In this document: positions 41,190 through 50,159 of the stretch, piece after piece
Layout of the letters: each line of letters opens with the position of its first letter
How positions within the stretch are numbered: position 1 is the first letter of the stretch
Assembly: GCA_002299885.1 (NCBI GenBank)
Contig: DBOB01000028.1
Span: 11,516-75,515, forward strand
DNA length: 64,000 nucleotides
Source: Sediminibacterium sp. UBA657
GTDB lineage: Bacteria > Bacteroidota > Bacteroidia > Chitinophagales > Chitinophagaceae
Direction of reading: 5' to 3'
The notes under the pieces: model-generated
Database searches by the model: none
What the model saw: only the letters and a program-made list of their open reading frames with translations
Told to the model about the DNA's origin: nothing
Translations under genes and position numbers: made by a program

Positions 41190-43094
41190 TTAATTCGGAA
41201 TCTCTATTTTGTTATTACTTCTATTAATATCTGGCATTCTTTGACTTGGATCAATCTCGATAGATTTAATCGCACTTAATGGCTGTGTTGTTTCAAAAGT
41301 ATAAGTTGGTTGCGCCCACTTCCATTCAGGGTGATTGATTTGTTTTATAGCACCCTCTTGTTGTTTTCCTCCTAACATTAAGTCCAATGGCATATAATGT
41401 AATTCACTGGTACCGTCTTTGTAAGTAATAACAACTTCTACTGGCATTGGGAACTTCCCTACCCTTTGAATACTAATTAAAGCTGCATTGCCACTTACTT
41501 GAATATCGTTCAAACCATAATCAATGGTTTTAGTACTATTTACCCAATATTCTTTTAACCATTGCAATTGTAAGCCACTTGTTTTTTCTGCAACACGTAT
41601 AAAATCATTTGCATTTGGATGTTTAAATTTCCAAGTGTTATAATAGTTCAACATCAATTGATCACGCTTAGCTTCTCCCATTACATAACCAAGCAATCCT
41701 AAGAAAGTGCCACCTTTTGTATAAGCTGCACTGCTGTATGCATAGTTGGTATTAAAATGATCGGCATGTGTTGACATAGGCTCTTCGAATCCACTTTTAG
41801 CCAACGCTAAATAACCATTATAATTACCAAACTGCACAGCAGGTAGCATGTTCGCTTGTCTTTCTAAATTTGCAACAATTTGTTTTTTTGCAGCTTCACT
41901 TATATGCGGAGATTGTGTTGCAAAATTTTTCTCATAATGATGGGTCACATCATCTTCGCCATAACTCGTGAATCCTTCATCCATCCATGCGAATAAGCTT
42001 TCATTAGAGCCTAATATATGCTGGTACCAGCTGTGTATCCACTCATGAAAAACTGTACCTAATCCAGGGCCTTTTAATAAAGTAGCCATCGCATATTCCA
42101 TACCACCGTCACCACCCTGAATGAAAGAGTATTGAGGATAAGGATAGGCCCCCATTTTCTTTTCCATATAAGGCAATGCTTTTTCAGCAGCCCATAAAAC
42201 ATTGGCCCAAGCACTATCTGCTTTTGCATCTTTTGCTTTATAGTAAACATGAATGGTTAAGCCTTTACGAACTTCTTTGGACAAATGCTTAAAATTATTA
42301 TCTGCAAACCATACAAAGTCATGAATGTTATTGCCTTTGAAATTCCATACCTTATGACCGTCTTTATCTAAAGGGGCAGTTGGATTTTGTAATACACCTG
42401 TTCCACCAATCATGTAAGATTTATCCGTTCTTAAAGTCACATCAAAATTACCCCAAACACCATAAAATTCTCTAGCAATATAAGGATTGGTATTCCATCC
42501 TTGGTAATCGTACTCTACCATTTTAGGATACCATTGACTCATTGAATAACGCACACCTTCTGCATTGTCTCTGCCTGATCTTCTTACTTGAACTGGCACT
42601 TGTGCTTCAAATTGCACATTCATTTTTACCACTGATTTTGGTAATATAGGTTGCGTTAAAACCACTTCTAAAATGGTTTCATGCTCAATTAATTGTTGTG
42701 CCTTACCATTGATAGTAATGGTATTCACTTTTTGAATCCCATACTCTTCTGGCTTTAAATTTTGGATGCGATCACGCACACGCATATCCCAATCTTTGAT
42801 ATCTTCTCCTCTTCTGTTCCCTAAAATTGTTTTACCCAATTCACGACTTCTTACATCCATATTTGAATTAGGCTGAAAAGCATTCCAATACATATGGAAG
42901 TATACTTTACGTAAAGTATCTGTTGAATTGTTGGTGTACAAAATTTCCTCCGTACCCTTGATGGTATTTTTTTGTACGTCTAAACTAGCATCAATTTTAT
43001 AATTGATCTGTTGTTGCCAACGCTCTGGTTGGGCAAATAATTGCACACTTAATAACACAATCAGAAGTGCAAAAAAGGTAAACTTCTTTAACAT
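41190..43094 (-). CDS. Secreted M1-family metallopeptidase
   Basis: A 634-residue zinc aminopeptidase-type protein with a signal peptide (MLKKFTFFALLIVLLSVQLF, cleaved near AQ at 22). The gluzincin site is HEWIH at 350-354 with the third ligand E373 in AWMDEGFT, exactly 18 residues after the second His. The exopeptidase loop GxMEN is GGMEYA (330-335), a variant common in Bacteroidota. It ends without the long helical domain of PepN. Acts in the periplasm or outside; no partner genes nearby. Confidence 0.92.
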   Translation of the reverse strand: MLKKFTFFALLIVLLSVQLFAQPERWQQQINYKIDASLDVQKNTIKGTEEILYTNNSTDTLRKVYFHMYWNAFQPNSNMDVRSRELGKTILGNRRGEDIKDWDMRVRDRIQNLKPEEYGIQKVNTITINGKAQQLIEHETILEVVLTQPILPKSVVKMNVQFEAQVPVQVRRSGRDNAEGVRYSMSQWYPKMVEYDYQGWNTNPYIAREFYGVWGNFDVTLRTDKSYMIGGTGVLQNPTAPLDKDGHKVWNFKGNNIHDFVWFADNNFKHLSKEVRKGLTIHVYYKAKDAKADSAWANVLWAAEKALPYMEKKMGAYPYPQYSFIQGGDGGMEYAMATLLKGPGLGTVFHEWIHSWYQHILGSNESLFAWMDEGFTSYGEDDVTHHYEKNFATQSPHISEAAKKQIVANLERQANMLPAVQFGNYNGYLALAKSGFEEPMSTHADHFNTNYAYSSAAYTKGGTFLGLLGYVMGEAKRDQLMLNYYNTWKFKHPNANDFIRVAEKTSGLQLQWLKEYWVNSTKTIDYGLNDIQVSGNAALISIQRVGKFPMPVEVVITYKDGTSELHYMPLDLMLGGKQQEGAIKQINHPEWKWAQPTYTFETTQPLSAIKSIEIDPSQRMPDINRSNNKIEIPN

Positions 43095-43171
43095 AGGATT
43101 TATTTATAGGGTCAATTTAAAGAAAAAAAGGCTGGATTCCAAAGTGGAATGATAAAAGGAATGGAAGAAAA

Positions 43172-43837
43172 TTACTCCTTCCCCGCAACTACAATCACAA
43201 TCTCCCCTTTCACTTGCTTAGCAGTAAAATGGAGGATTAAATTATCGAGGGTATCTGTGATATTTTCTTCAAACATTTTTGTGAGCTCTCTACTAACAGC
43301 TGCTTTACGTTCTGGACCAAATGTAGCTTTAAATAGTTCGAGGGTTTTAACAAGGCGCATTGGACTTTCATAAAAAATCATGGTACGCTCCTCATTGGCT
43401 AATGCATCCATTAAAGTTTTTTTACCTTTTTTTAATGGGATAAAGCCCTCAAAAATAAAGCTGTTGGTAGGCAATCCACTATTGACCAAAGCGGGCACAA
43501 ATGCGGTGGCACCGGGTAAACTAGTCACTGGCACACCTGCTGCTTTACAGGCACGCACTAATAAAAATGCAGGATCGGATATACCTGGCGTACCTGCGTC
43601 TGTGATGAGTGCAATATTTTTTCCTGCCATCAATTGTTGCACTAAATGCTCCACAATTTTATGTTCATTGTGCTGATGAAAAGGCGTGAGTGGCTTCTGA
43701 ATTTGATAGTGCTGTAATAACTTGGAGGAGGTTCTTGTATCCTCACATAAAATAAAATCCACAGCTTGTAAAATCTCTACTGCTCTAAAAGTAAAATCTT
43801 TTAAATTTCCAATGGGTGTAGGGACTAAATATAACAT
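43172..43837 (-). CDS. rsmI: 16S rRNA 2'-O-ribose C1402 methyltransferase
   Basis: A 221-residue tetrapyrrole-methylase-fold enzyme that methylates the ribose of C1402. Signatures are LVPTPIGNLKDFTFRAVEIL (4-23), CEDTRTSSKLLQHY near 36-49, TDAGTPGISDPAF near 80-92 and GFIPLKKGKK near 131. It lacks the C-terminal helix-turn-helix extension of the 286-residue E. coli protein, as is common in this lineage. Last gene of pepP-pssA-purS-rsmI, 22 bp after purS. Confidence 0.93.
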   Translation of the reverse strand: MLYLVPTPIGNLKDFTFRAVEILQAVDFILCEDTRTSSKLLQHYQIQKPLTPFHQHNEHKIVEHLVQQLMAGKNIALITDAGTPGISDPAFLLVRACKAAGVPVTSLPGATAFVPALVNSGLPTNSFIFEGFIPLKKGKKTLMDALANEERTMIFYESPMRLVKTLELFKATFGPERKAAVSRELTKMFEENITDTLDNLILHFTAKQVKGEIVIVVAGKE

Positions 43838-43859
43838 GGTTGTAAATGAATGAAGTCGT

Positions 43860-44105
43860 TTATAAAACCACTACTTCAAAATATTCCATCACAGCATTCG
43901 CTAATAATTGCTTGCTAGCCTCAGTTGCCATTGCGACTGCAGCAGCTTCGTCGGCAGCTTCAACTTGTAAGTTGATATTTTTTCCAACGCGAACGTCTTG
44001 AATTCCTGATAAACCTAAATTATGTAATCCGCCTAATACTGCTTTTCCTTGTGGATCTAATAAATCCTTTAACGGCATTACTTTAATTTGTACTTGATAG
44101 ATCAT
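43860..44105 (-). CDS. purS: Phosphoribosylformylglycinamidine synthase subunit PurS
   Basis: An 81-residue PurS protein. With PurQ and PurL it makes FGAM in purine synthesis, forming the bridge for ammonia transfer. The pattern YQVQIKVMPLKDLLDPQGKAV at the start and VRVGKNINLQVEA in the middle matches the family. purQ and purL are not in the window. It lies between pssA (6 bp) and rsmI (22 bp) in a tight minus-strand series of functionally unrelated genes. Confidence 0.93.
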   Translation of the reverse strand: MIYQVQIKVMPLKDLLDPQGKAVLGGLHNLGLSGIQDVRVGKNINLQVEAADEAAAVAMATEASKQLLANAVMEYFEVVVL

Positions 44106-44111
44106 ACTTTG

Positions 44112-44882
44112 TTATTGAGTGATTGTTTTTGGATACATCAAAGATACTATGCAATAGCCAATAAAGCCAAATGGAATCGCGTACCATTTAAAAAATATAG
44201 CCGAAACCACGATTTCTATTGCAACAATACCTAATGGAAGGATTAGTTTTTTCTTATTGGATAAGCTTTTTAGCGCCAACATAGGCCTTGTCATGACCAT
44301 CAAATAACTTACTACCAAAATGTAAACATACCAGAATAAAGGACTTAATAAAAGCTTTGAAATAATGCCATTAGAAGGCTGCCAATAAATCAATGGAAAT
44401 ACTGCAGTTAAAATCCCAATCATTGGAATAGGCACCCCTTTAAAATAGGTGGATTGGGTTTGATCCAAATTGAACCTAGCCAATCTGTAGGCGCCAGCCA
44501 TTGGAATTAAGAATGCAGGTGCAAATAACCAACTACTTGTAGCCAGTGCATTCACATCATTGGCCAATGCCAATCTTAAAAATTGATACACAATACATGC
44601 AGGTGCTACACCAAAACTTACCACATCTGCCAATGAATCTAACTGCTTTCCCATTTCAGAAGGCACATTCATTAATCTAGCAACATATCCATCCAAAAAA
44701 TCTACTACTGCGGCTAGTCCAATGAATAAACTTGCCATATATAATTTTTCAGGAATCTCTATTAACATATCTCCGGTTTCAGAGATAGAAGCCACCGTCC
44801 CAAATTGAAAGCAACTTACAATGGCCATGCATCCTAAAAATAAATTTAGAAGCGTAATAATATTGGGAATTTGTTGGCGCAT
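44112..44882 (-). CDS. pssA: CDP-diacylglycerol--serine O-phosphatidyltransferase
   Basis: A 256-residue CDP-alcohol phosphatidyltransferase with about seven membrane segments, making phosphatidylserine as precursor of phosphatidylethanolamine. The CDP-alcohol motif D-x2-D-G-x2-A-R-x8-G-x3-D-x3-D is visible as DFLDGYVARLMNVPSEMGKQ followed by LDSLADVVSFG (about 62-92). N-terminal NIITLLNLFLGCMAIV is typical of PssA. Located 12 bp after pepP and 6 bp before purS. Confidence 0.94.
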   Translation of the reverse strand: MRQQIPNIITLLNLFLGCMAIVSCFQFGTVASISETGDMLIEIPEKLYMASLFIGLAAVVDFLDGYVARLMNVPSEMGKQLDSLADVVSFGVAPACIVYQFLRLALANDVNALATSSWLFAPAFLIPMAGAYRLARFNLDQTQSTYFKGVPIPMIGILTAVFPLIYWQPSNGIISKLLLSPLFWYVYILVVSYLMVMTRPMLALKSLSNKKKLILPLGIVAIEIVVSAIFFKWYAIPFGFIGYCIVSLMYPKTITQ

Positions 44883-44894
44883 CTTTTAATTGAA

Positions 44895-46190
44895 TTATTT
44901 TTTTCTTTTCATTAAAGCTTCAATCTCTTCGGCCTTGATTGGAATATTTTTGAATAAATCTTGATTGCCTTTTGCCGTAATCCAAACATTATTTTCGATA
45001 CGTACACCCATGCCCTCTTCTTTGATATAAATACCAGGTTCTACAGTAAATACCATGCCTGCTTGTATTGGCGCAGTTCTTGTGCCCAAATCATGCACAT
45101 CTATTCCTAAATGATGCGAGATGCCATGGTATAAATATTTTCGGTATGCTCTATTCTCAGCATCTTCATTTTTAATATCCGCTTTAGAAATCAAACCAAT
45201 TTTTAGGAATTGTTTTGTCGCTTCTTCCCCCACTTTATCGGTATAATTTAAAATTGAAATGCCTGGCTTTAAAATTGATTTTGCATAATCATGTAAATGC
45301 AAACATGCATTGTATACTTCCTTTTGTCTTTTTGTAAACTTGCCGTTTACAGGAACCGTTCTTGTTAAATCTGCATTGTATCCACCATAAGCAGCGCCAA
45401 AATCCATCAAAATCAATTCACCATCTTTACATACATTATTATTGCTTGTATAGTGCAAGGTTCTTGCATTATCACCACTCGCTATAATACTATGGTATGC
45501 AACACCTGTAGCTTTTTTGCTTAAAAATTCATGGTAAATTTCTGCTTCAATTTCATATTCGTGTACACCTGGGCGAATAAATTGCAATAACCTTCTAAAC
45601 GCAGACTCAGTAATGTCAATGGCTTTTTGGATCACCACTACTTCTTGCTTTGTTTTAATCGCTCTTAAAGCTTTCATGATTTTAGCAGCGCGCAAGTATT
45701 GATGCAATGGATAGCGAGATTGCATCTCGTCTATGAATCGGTATTCATTTGTTCTAACTAAATTATTTTTTCGATCGTTCTCGTTGGAGTCTAAATAAAT
45801 GGCATCGGCTAAATGAATCCAGGTTTGTAACATTGCGTCAATACTATCCACCCAAACAATGGTTTTCATGCCAGAAATAGCAGTGGCTTCATGCGCTCTT
45901 AATCTTTTGCCATCCCAAATTTCTTTCAATTCCTGTGGACGAACCAAGACCAATACTTCTCTATACTTAGGATCTGGATTATCTGGGAAAAGCACCACCA
46001 TCGTGCCCTCTTGCTCGATCCCTGTTAACCAAAATAAATCTGAATTTTGTACAAAGCCGTGCAAGGCGTCTCCATTGCTAGGAAACTCGTCGTTGCTAAC
46101 AAAAACAGCGATGCTATTTTTTTGCATTTGACTTACAAAACGCTTTCTGTTTTGTACGAAAATGGTTGGATCTAATGGGTCGTATTTCAT
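44895..46190 (-). CDS. pepP: Xaa-Pro aminopeptidase (M24 family)
   Basis: A 431-residue metallopeptidase that removes N-terminal residues before proline. The pita-bread metal ligands are seen in LMDFGAAYGGYNADLTRTVP (two Asp), HGISHHLGIDVHDLG (His), MVFTVEPGIYI (Glu) and GVRIENNVWIT (Glu). An N-terminal aminopeptidase P domain spans about residues 1-160. No signal peptide, so cytoplasmic. First gene of the pepP-pssA-purS-rsmI series; an 84-bp gap separates it from recG, in which I see no clear promoter. Confidence 0.94.
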   Translation of the reverse strand: MKYDPLDPTIFVQNRKRFVSQMQKNSIAVFVSNDEFPSNGDALHGFVQNSDLFWLTGIEQEGTMVVLFPDNPDPKYREVLVLVRPQELKEIWDGKRLRAHEATAISGMKTIVWVDSIDAMLQTWIHLADAIYLDSNENDRKNNLVRTNEYRFIDEMQSRYPLHQYLRAAKIMKALRAIKTKQEVVVIQKAIDITESAFRRLLQFIRPGVHEYEIEAEIYHEFLSKKATGVAYHSIIASGDNARTLHYTSNNNVCKDGELILMDFGAAYGGYNADLTRTVPVNGKFTKRQKEVYNACLHLHDYAKSILKPGISILNYTDKVGEEATKQFLKIGLISKADIKNEDAENRAYRKYLYHGISHHLGIDVHDLGTRTAPIQAGMVFTVEPGIYIKEEGMGVRIENNVWITAKGNQDLFKNIPIKAEEIEALMKRKK

Positions 46191-46274
46191 AAAAAAATTT
46201 GAATTGATATTAATGTCATAGTCATACCGCCGTTTACTGGCTTCTTGGAAGCAAGATACTTAAAATTGATGGGC

Positions 46275-48377
46275 TTAGGCAATCTTACCCCACCCAATTT
46301 TGGTTTTTTGAGTCAGTAAAAAGCTTCGAATGGCCAAGTGTTCTGGCATAGTCAAATTAGGATCTTTTTCACAAATCGCTGCAGCTGCTTCTTTGGCGAT
46401 TTCCATGGTAGGTCGGTCATTGATCAAACTAGCCAATTTAAAATTCAATGCACCGCTTTGTCTTGTGCCATCTATATCTCCAGGCCCTCTAATTTCTAAA
46501 TCTTTTTCTGCTATGACAAAACCATCTGTGGTATTGCACATGATTTTTAATCTTTCTCTTGCCTCCCTGCTTGCCTTTACGCTGCTTAATAAAATACAAT
46601 AACTCTGCTCAGAACCTCTACCTACCCTGCCCCTTAATTGATGCAATTGTGACAAACCAAATTTTTCTGCACTCTCAATCACCATCACCGATGCGTTGGG
46701 TATATTCACGCCCACTTCAATTACTGTGGTGCCTACTAAAATTTGTGTATCCCCTGATTTAAATCTGTTCATGTTCTCGGACTTTAAATCATTGTGCATC
46801 TTTCCATGGACCATACTAATTTTGTAAGTAGGCTCTGGAAAAAAACTTTTTACTTGTTCGTAGCCCTGCATCAAATCCTCGTAACTTAACTTTTCACTTT
46901 CCTCAATTAAAGGATACACATAATAAGCTTGACGTCCTTTTTGTATTTCTGATTTTACAAAATCCATCACACTTGCGCGCGATGTTTCGTATCGATGTAC
47001 AGTTTTGATAGGCTGTCTTCCTGGAGGTAATTCATCCATAATACTATAATCCAAATCGCCATAAGCGGTCATGGCTAAGGTTCTTGGAATAGGCGTTGCT
47101 GTCATCACTAATACATGTGGTGGTATAGATGCTTTTTTCCAAAGCTTTGATCTTTGCTCCACACCAAATCTGTGCTGCTCGTCAATGACTGCCAATCCTA
47201 ATCTTTTAAATTGTACTGGATCTTCAATCAATGCATGCGTGCCTACCACAAAATGAATCGTATCATCAGCCAATCCTTTTAATATTCTTCTGCGCTCCGC
47301 TGCTTTGGTGCTTCCAGTTAAGATGGCCACTTCTACAGGCATTTCTTTTAATAGCTCGGTTAAACTACTATAATGTTGTTGTGCTAAAATTTCGGTAGGC
47401 GCCATCAAACAACTCTGAAATCCGTTGTCTGCAGCAATGAGCATCGCCATCAATGCAATCATCGTTTTTCCACTGCCCACATCGCCTTGCAGCAATCGGT
47501 TCATCTGAAACCCTTTTGCAACGTCTTGTCTAATTTCTTTAATCACCCTTTTTTGCGCACCGGTTAATTCAAAGGGTAAATAATTGTTGTAAAAAGTATT
47601 AAAGTAGTCTCCAACTTTTTCAAACACCTGACCTTTACTATTCTTATGTCGATCAATCTTGATTAAATTCAATCTGATTTGTGCGATGAATAATTCTTCA
47701 AAAATCAATCTTGACAATGCCTGCTTATATTTTGCCTGACTGGATGGAAAATGGATTTGTCTAAATGCTTCCCATCTTCCCATTCTATCTACTAATAAAT
47801 GCGCAGGCAAATTTTCTGGCAAATCCCGCTCACTTATTTGTTGAAACAATACTTGGGTTAGTTTGCCTAATTGTTTTCCGTTCAATCCCCTAGACTTTAA
47901 TTTCTCGGTAGAACCATATACCGGTTCCAGTAATGATTTTTGAGACATGGTTTGCACCTCAAATGGCTCGATTTCTGGATGAACTATTTGTGGTTTTCCA
48001 TTAAAAAAGCCTAGTCTACCAAAAACCAAATAGGTCTGCCCCTCCACTAAATTCTTTTGAACATACTGAATCCCCTGAAACCAGGCCAATTCCAAATAAC
48101 CAGATTCATCCTTTAATTGGGCAACCATCCTTTTTGAGCGCTTCTCTCCAATTGAATGTAGACCCAATAAGACTCCTTTTACTTGAACAAAGTCCATTTC
48201 GGGGGTCAACGCGGCGATTGGCGTCACCTTGGTCTTGTCTACATGCCTATTTGGGAAATGTTGTAATAAGTCGCCGAAAGTATAGATACTAAGCTCTTTT
48301 TTAAGCAATTCCGCCCTCAAAGGGCCTACACCCTTTAGGTATTCGATGGGACTGGATAAAAGAGATGCTAGGCTCAA
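46275..48377 (-). CDS. recG: ATP-dependent DNA helicase RecG
   Basis: A 700-residue branch-migrating helicase that remodels stalled replication forks. The wedge/OB domain is N-terminal (SPIEYLKGVGPLRAELLKKE at the start), followed by the SF2 helicase core with Walker A GDVGSGKT (about 300), the DEQH box in VIDEQHRFGV (about 399), TATPIPRTLAM (about 425) and the arginine-finger region QLRGRVGRG (about 575). I favour a TTG start at 48377, since the likely -7 box (48400-48407) lies before it. A longer frame from ATG 48422 would overlap the trpS promoter region and add 15 atypical residues. Confidence 0.93.
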   Translation of the reverse strand: MSLASLLSSPIEYLKGVGPLRAELLKKELSIYTFGDLLQHFPNRHVDKTKVTPIAALTPEMDFVQVKGVLLGLHSIGEKRSKRMVAQLKDESGYLELAWFQGIQYVQKNLVEGQTYLVFGRLGFFNGKPQIVHPEIEPFEVQTMSQKSLLEPVYGSTEKLKSRGLNGKQLGKLTQVLFQQISERDLPENLPAHLLVDRMGRWEAFRQIHFPSSQAKYKQALSRLIFEELFIAQIRLNLIKIDRHKNSKGQVFEKVGDYFNTFYNNYLPFELTGAQKRVIKEIRQDVAKGFQMNRLLQGDVGSGKTMIALMAMLIAADNGFQSCLMAPTEILAQQHYSSLTELLKEMPVEVAILTGSTKAAERRRILKGLADDTIHFVVGTHALIEDPVQFKRLGLAVIDEQHRFGVEQRSKLWKKASIPPHVLVMTATPIPRTLAMTAYGDLDYSIMDELPPGRQPIKTVHRYETSRASVMDFVKSEIQKGRQAYYVYPLIEESEKLSYEDLMQGYEQVKSFFPEPTYKISMVHGKMHNDLKSENMNRFKSGDTQILVGTTVIEVGVNIPNASVMVIESAEKFGLSQLHQLRGRVGRGSEQSYCILLSSVKASREARERLKIMCNTTDGFVIAEKDLEIRGPGDIDGTRQSGALNFKLASLINDRPTMEIAKEAAAAICEKDPNLTMPEHLAIRSFLLTQKTKIGWGKIA

Positions 48378-48399
48378 GCGATTTTTTTTAGATTCATAG

Positions 48400-48407
48400 C
48401 AAATATC
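48400..48407 (-). promoter_or_regulatory. Possible -7 box for recG
   Basis: GATATTTG on the minus strand, one mismatch to TAnnTTTG. Transcription from here would start near 48395, after the upstream ATG at 48422 and before the TTG at 48377. Confidence 0.35.
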
Positions 48408-48442
48408 CCAAAAAGATGGCAAAAAATGGGATTGCGATTCAT

Positions 48443-48450
48443 TATCTTCG
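48443..48450 (+). promoter_or_regulatory. Variant -7 box 7 bp before trpS
   Basis: TATCTTCG, the same octamer as in front of guaA, followed by seven bases and the ATG at 48458. The leader would be at most a few bases long. Confidence 0.42.
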
Positions 48451-48457
48451 CACAGCT

Positions 48458-49471
48458 ATGGAAAAGGAAATCGTATTGAGTGGAATTAGGCCTACTGGCT
48501 TCTTACATTTAGGAAATTATTTTGGTGCAATGCGCAATTATGTCCGCATGCAAGATGAATACAATTGCTATTTTTTTGTAGCCAATTGGCATAGCTTAAC
48601 GACCCATCCTGATACAAAAACTTTACAAGAAAGTGTGTTGCGTGTAGTCGCAGAAAATATTGCTTGTGGATTAGATCCAGAGAAAGTGTCTTTATATGTT
48701 CAAAGTGATGTGCCAGAAATTGCAGAATTGTATTTGTATTTAAATATGTTAGCTTATAAAGGTGAACTAGAAAAGACCACCACATTTAAGGATAAGGTAA
48801 GGATGCAACCAGAAAATGTCAATGCTGGTTTATTAACTTATCCTGTATTACAAGCTGCTGATATCTTGATTCATCGTGCGGTCAAAGTGCCTGTTGGAAA
48901 AGATCAAGAACAAAACTTAGAAATGGCGAGAAATTTTGCAGAAAGATTCAATCACCGTTACGGAGAGACGTTCCCACTACCTTATGCTTTTAATTATAAC
49001 AGCGAATTGGTGAAGATTATGGGCCTAGATGGTAATGGCAAAATGAGTAAGAGTGAAAATCAGATGACTACTTTATTTTTAGCGGATGAAGATGACTTGA
49101 TTCGTAAAAAAGTGATGAAAGCAAAAACGGATCAAGGGCCTTTAACTCCGAATTCAGTAAAACCCGACTATATCCAAAACTTATTTACGCTAATGGGTTT
49201 AGTGAGCACCGCTGATACTGTAAAAAAATTCGAGGACGACTTTAACAATAGTTCAGAAGGCAATTGCATTATTCGTTATGGCGATATGAAAAAACAATTG
49301 GCAGAGGACATGGTTCAGTTTATCAATCCAATTAGAACCAAAGCAACAGACTTACAAAACAATAAAGATTTACTTTTAAAAATCATCCATCAAGGTGCTG
49401 ACAAAGCAAGAGCAAGTGCTTCAGCTACTTTGACCACTGTTAGAAAAGCAGTTGGTATGGAATACCTATAA
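48458..49471 (+). CDS. trpS: Tryptophan--tRNA ligase
   Basis: A 337-residue class I aminoacyl-tRNA synthetase. The HIGH motif appears as HLGN (17-20, in PTGFLHLGNYFG) and the KMSKS loop as GKMSKSENQM near residue 195. Length is typical of bacterial TrpRS. The start MEKEIVLSGIRPTG gives the family N-terminus; a longer in-frame start at 48416 would run through the -7 box. First gene of a plus-strand series with the deoxynucleoside kinase (36-bp gap), the FAD oxidase and an outer-membrane protein. Confidence 0.97.
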   Translation: MEKEIVLSGIRPTGFLHLGNYFGAMRNYVRMQDEYNCYFFVANWHSLTTHPDTKTLQESVLRVVAENIACGLDPEKVSLYVQSDVPEIAELYLYLNMLAYKGELEKTTTFKDKVRMQPENVNAGLLTYPVLQAADILIHRAVKVPVGKDQEQNLEMARNFAERFNHRYGETFPLPYAFNYNSELVKIMGLDGNGKMSKSENQMTTLFLADEDDLIRKKVMKAKTDQGPLTPNSVKPDYIQNLFTLMGLVSTADTVKKFEDDFNNSSEGNCIIRYGDMKKQLAEDMVQFINPIRTKATDLQNNKDLLLKIIHQGADKARASASATLTTVRKAVGMEYL

Positions 49472-49507
49472 AATCAACCTGAATCATTCAACTACACGCA
49501 TAAGATT

Positions 49508-50149
49508 ATGGCAAAAGCAGCAACTAAAAAACCAAAACACGTAGCAATCGCAGGCAATATTGGCGTTGGTAAAACAACACTGACCGAGTTGTTGAGTAAA
49601 CACTACCGTTGGATCCCCCAATTTGAAGATGTGGACCATAACCCTTATTTAATGGACTTTTATGACGATATGCCAAGATGGAGCTTCAACTTGCAGATTT
49701 ACTTTTTGCATGGCAGATTGAATCAAATTTTAGAAATACAAAAAGGGACCGAAACCATTATTCAAGATAGAACCATCTATGAAGATGCCAATATATTTGC
49801 TCCCAATTTACATGAAATGGGTTTGATGAGTAAGCGTGATTTTGATAACTATTTTGGCTTTTTTAATACCATTAAATCCATGGTTCAACCTCCAGATTTA
49901 TTAATCTATTTAAAAGCGTCTGTACCAACCTTGGTTTCTCAAATTCAAAAAAGAGGGAGAGAATACGAAGAGAATATTCGTTTAGATTATTTAAAAAGAT
50001 TGAATGATTACTACAATAAGTGGACTGAGAATTATTCAGAAGGCCCATTGCTAATCATTGATTGTGATAAAATAAAATTTGGTGAATCTGAAGAAGATTT
50101 AGGCCATATCATTAGTAAAGTAGATAGTACTTTGTACGGATTATTTTAA
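49508..50149 (+). CDS. Deoxynucleoside kinase
   Basis: A 213-residue deoxyribonucleoside kinase of the dCK/dGK/TK2 family, phosphorylating deoxynucleosides for the dNTP pool. The P-loop GNIGVGKTT is at residues 16-24, the substrate-site motif IQDRTIYEDANIF near 80, and the LID-type arginines in IQKRGREYEENIRLDYLKRL near 145-164. The preferred base cannot be told from the sequence. Located between trpS and the FAD-linked oxidase gene, 10 bp before the latter. Confidence 0.92.
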   Translation: MAKAATKKPKHVAIAGNIGVGKTTLTELLSKHYRWIPQFEDVDHNPYLMDFYDDMPRWSFNLQIYFLHGRLNQILEIQKGTETIIQDRTIYEDANIFAPNLHEMGLMSKRDFDNYFGFFNTIKSMVQPPDLLIYLKASVPTLVSQIQKRGREYEENIRLDYLKRLNDYYNKWTENYSEGPLLIIDCDKIKFGESEEDLGHIISKVDSTLYGLF

Positions 50150-50159
50150 TTTTTTATAG

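Noticed and set aside
46191..46274. Hidden gene or RNA between pepP and recG
   Set aside because: No open frame of note, no hairpin with T run and no good -7 box in these 84 bases.
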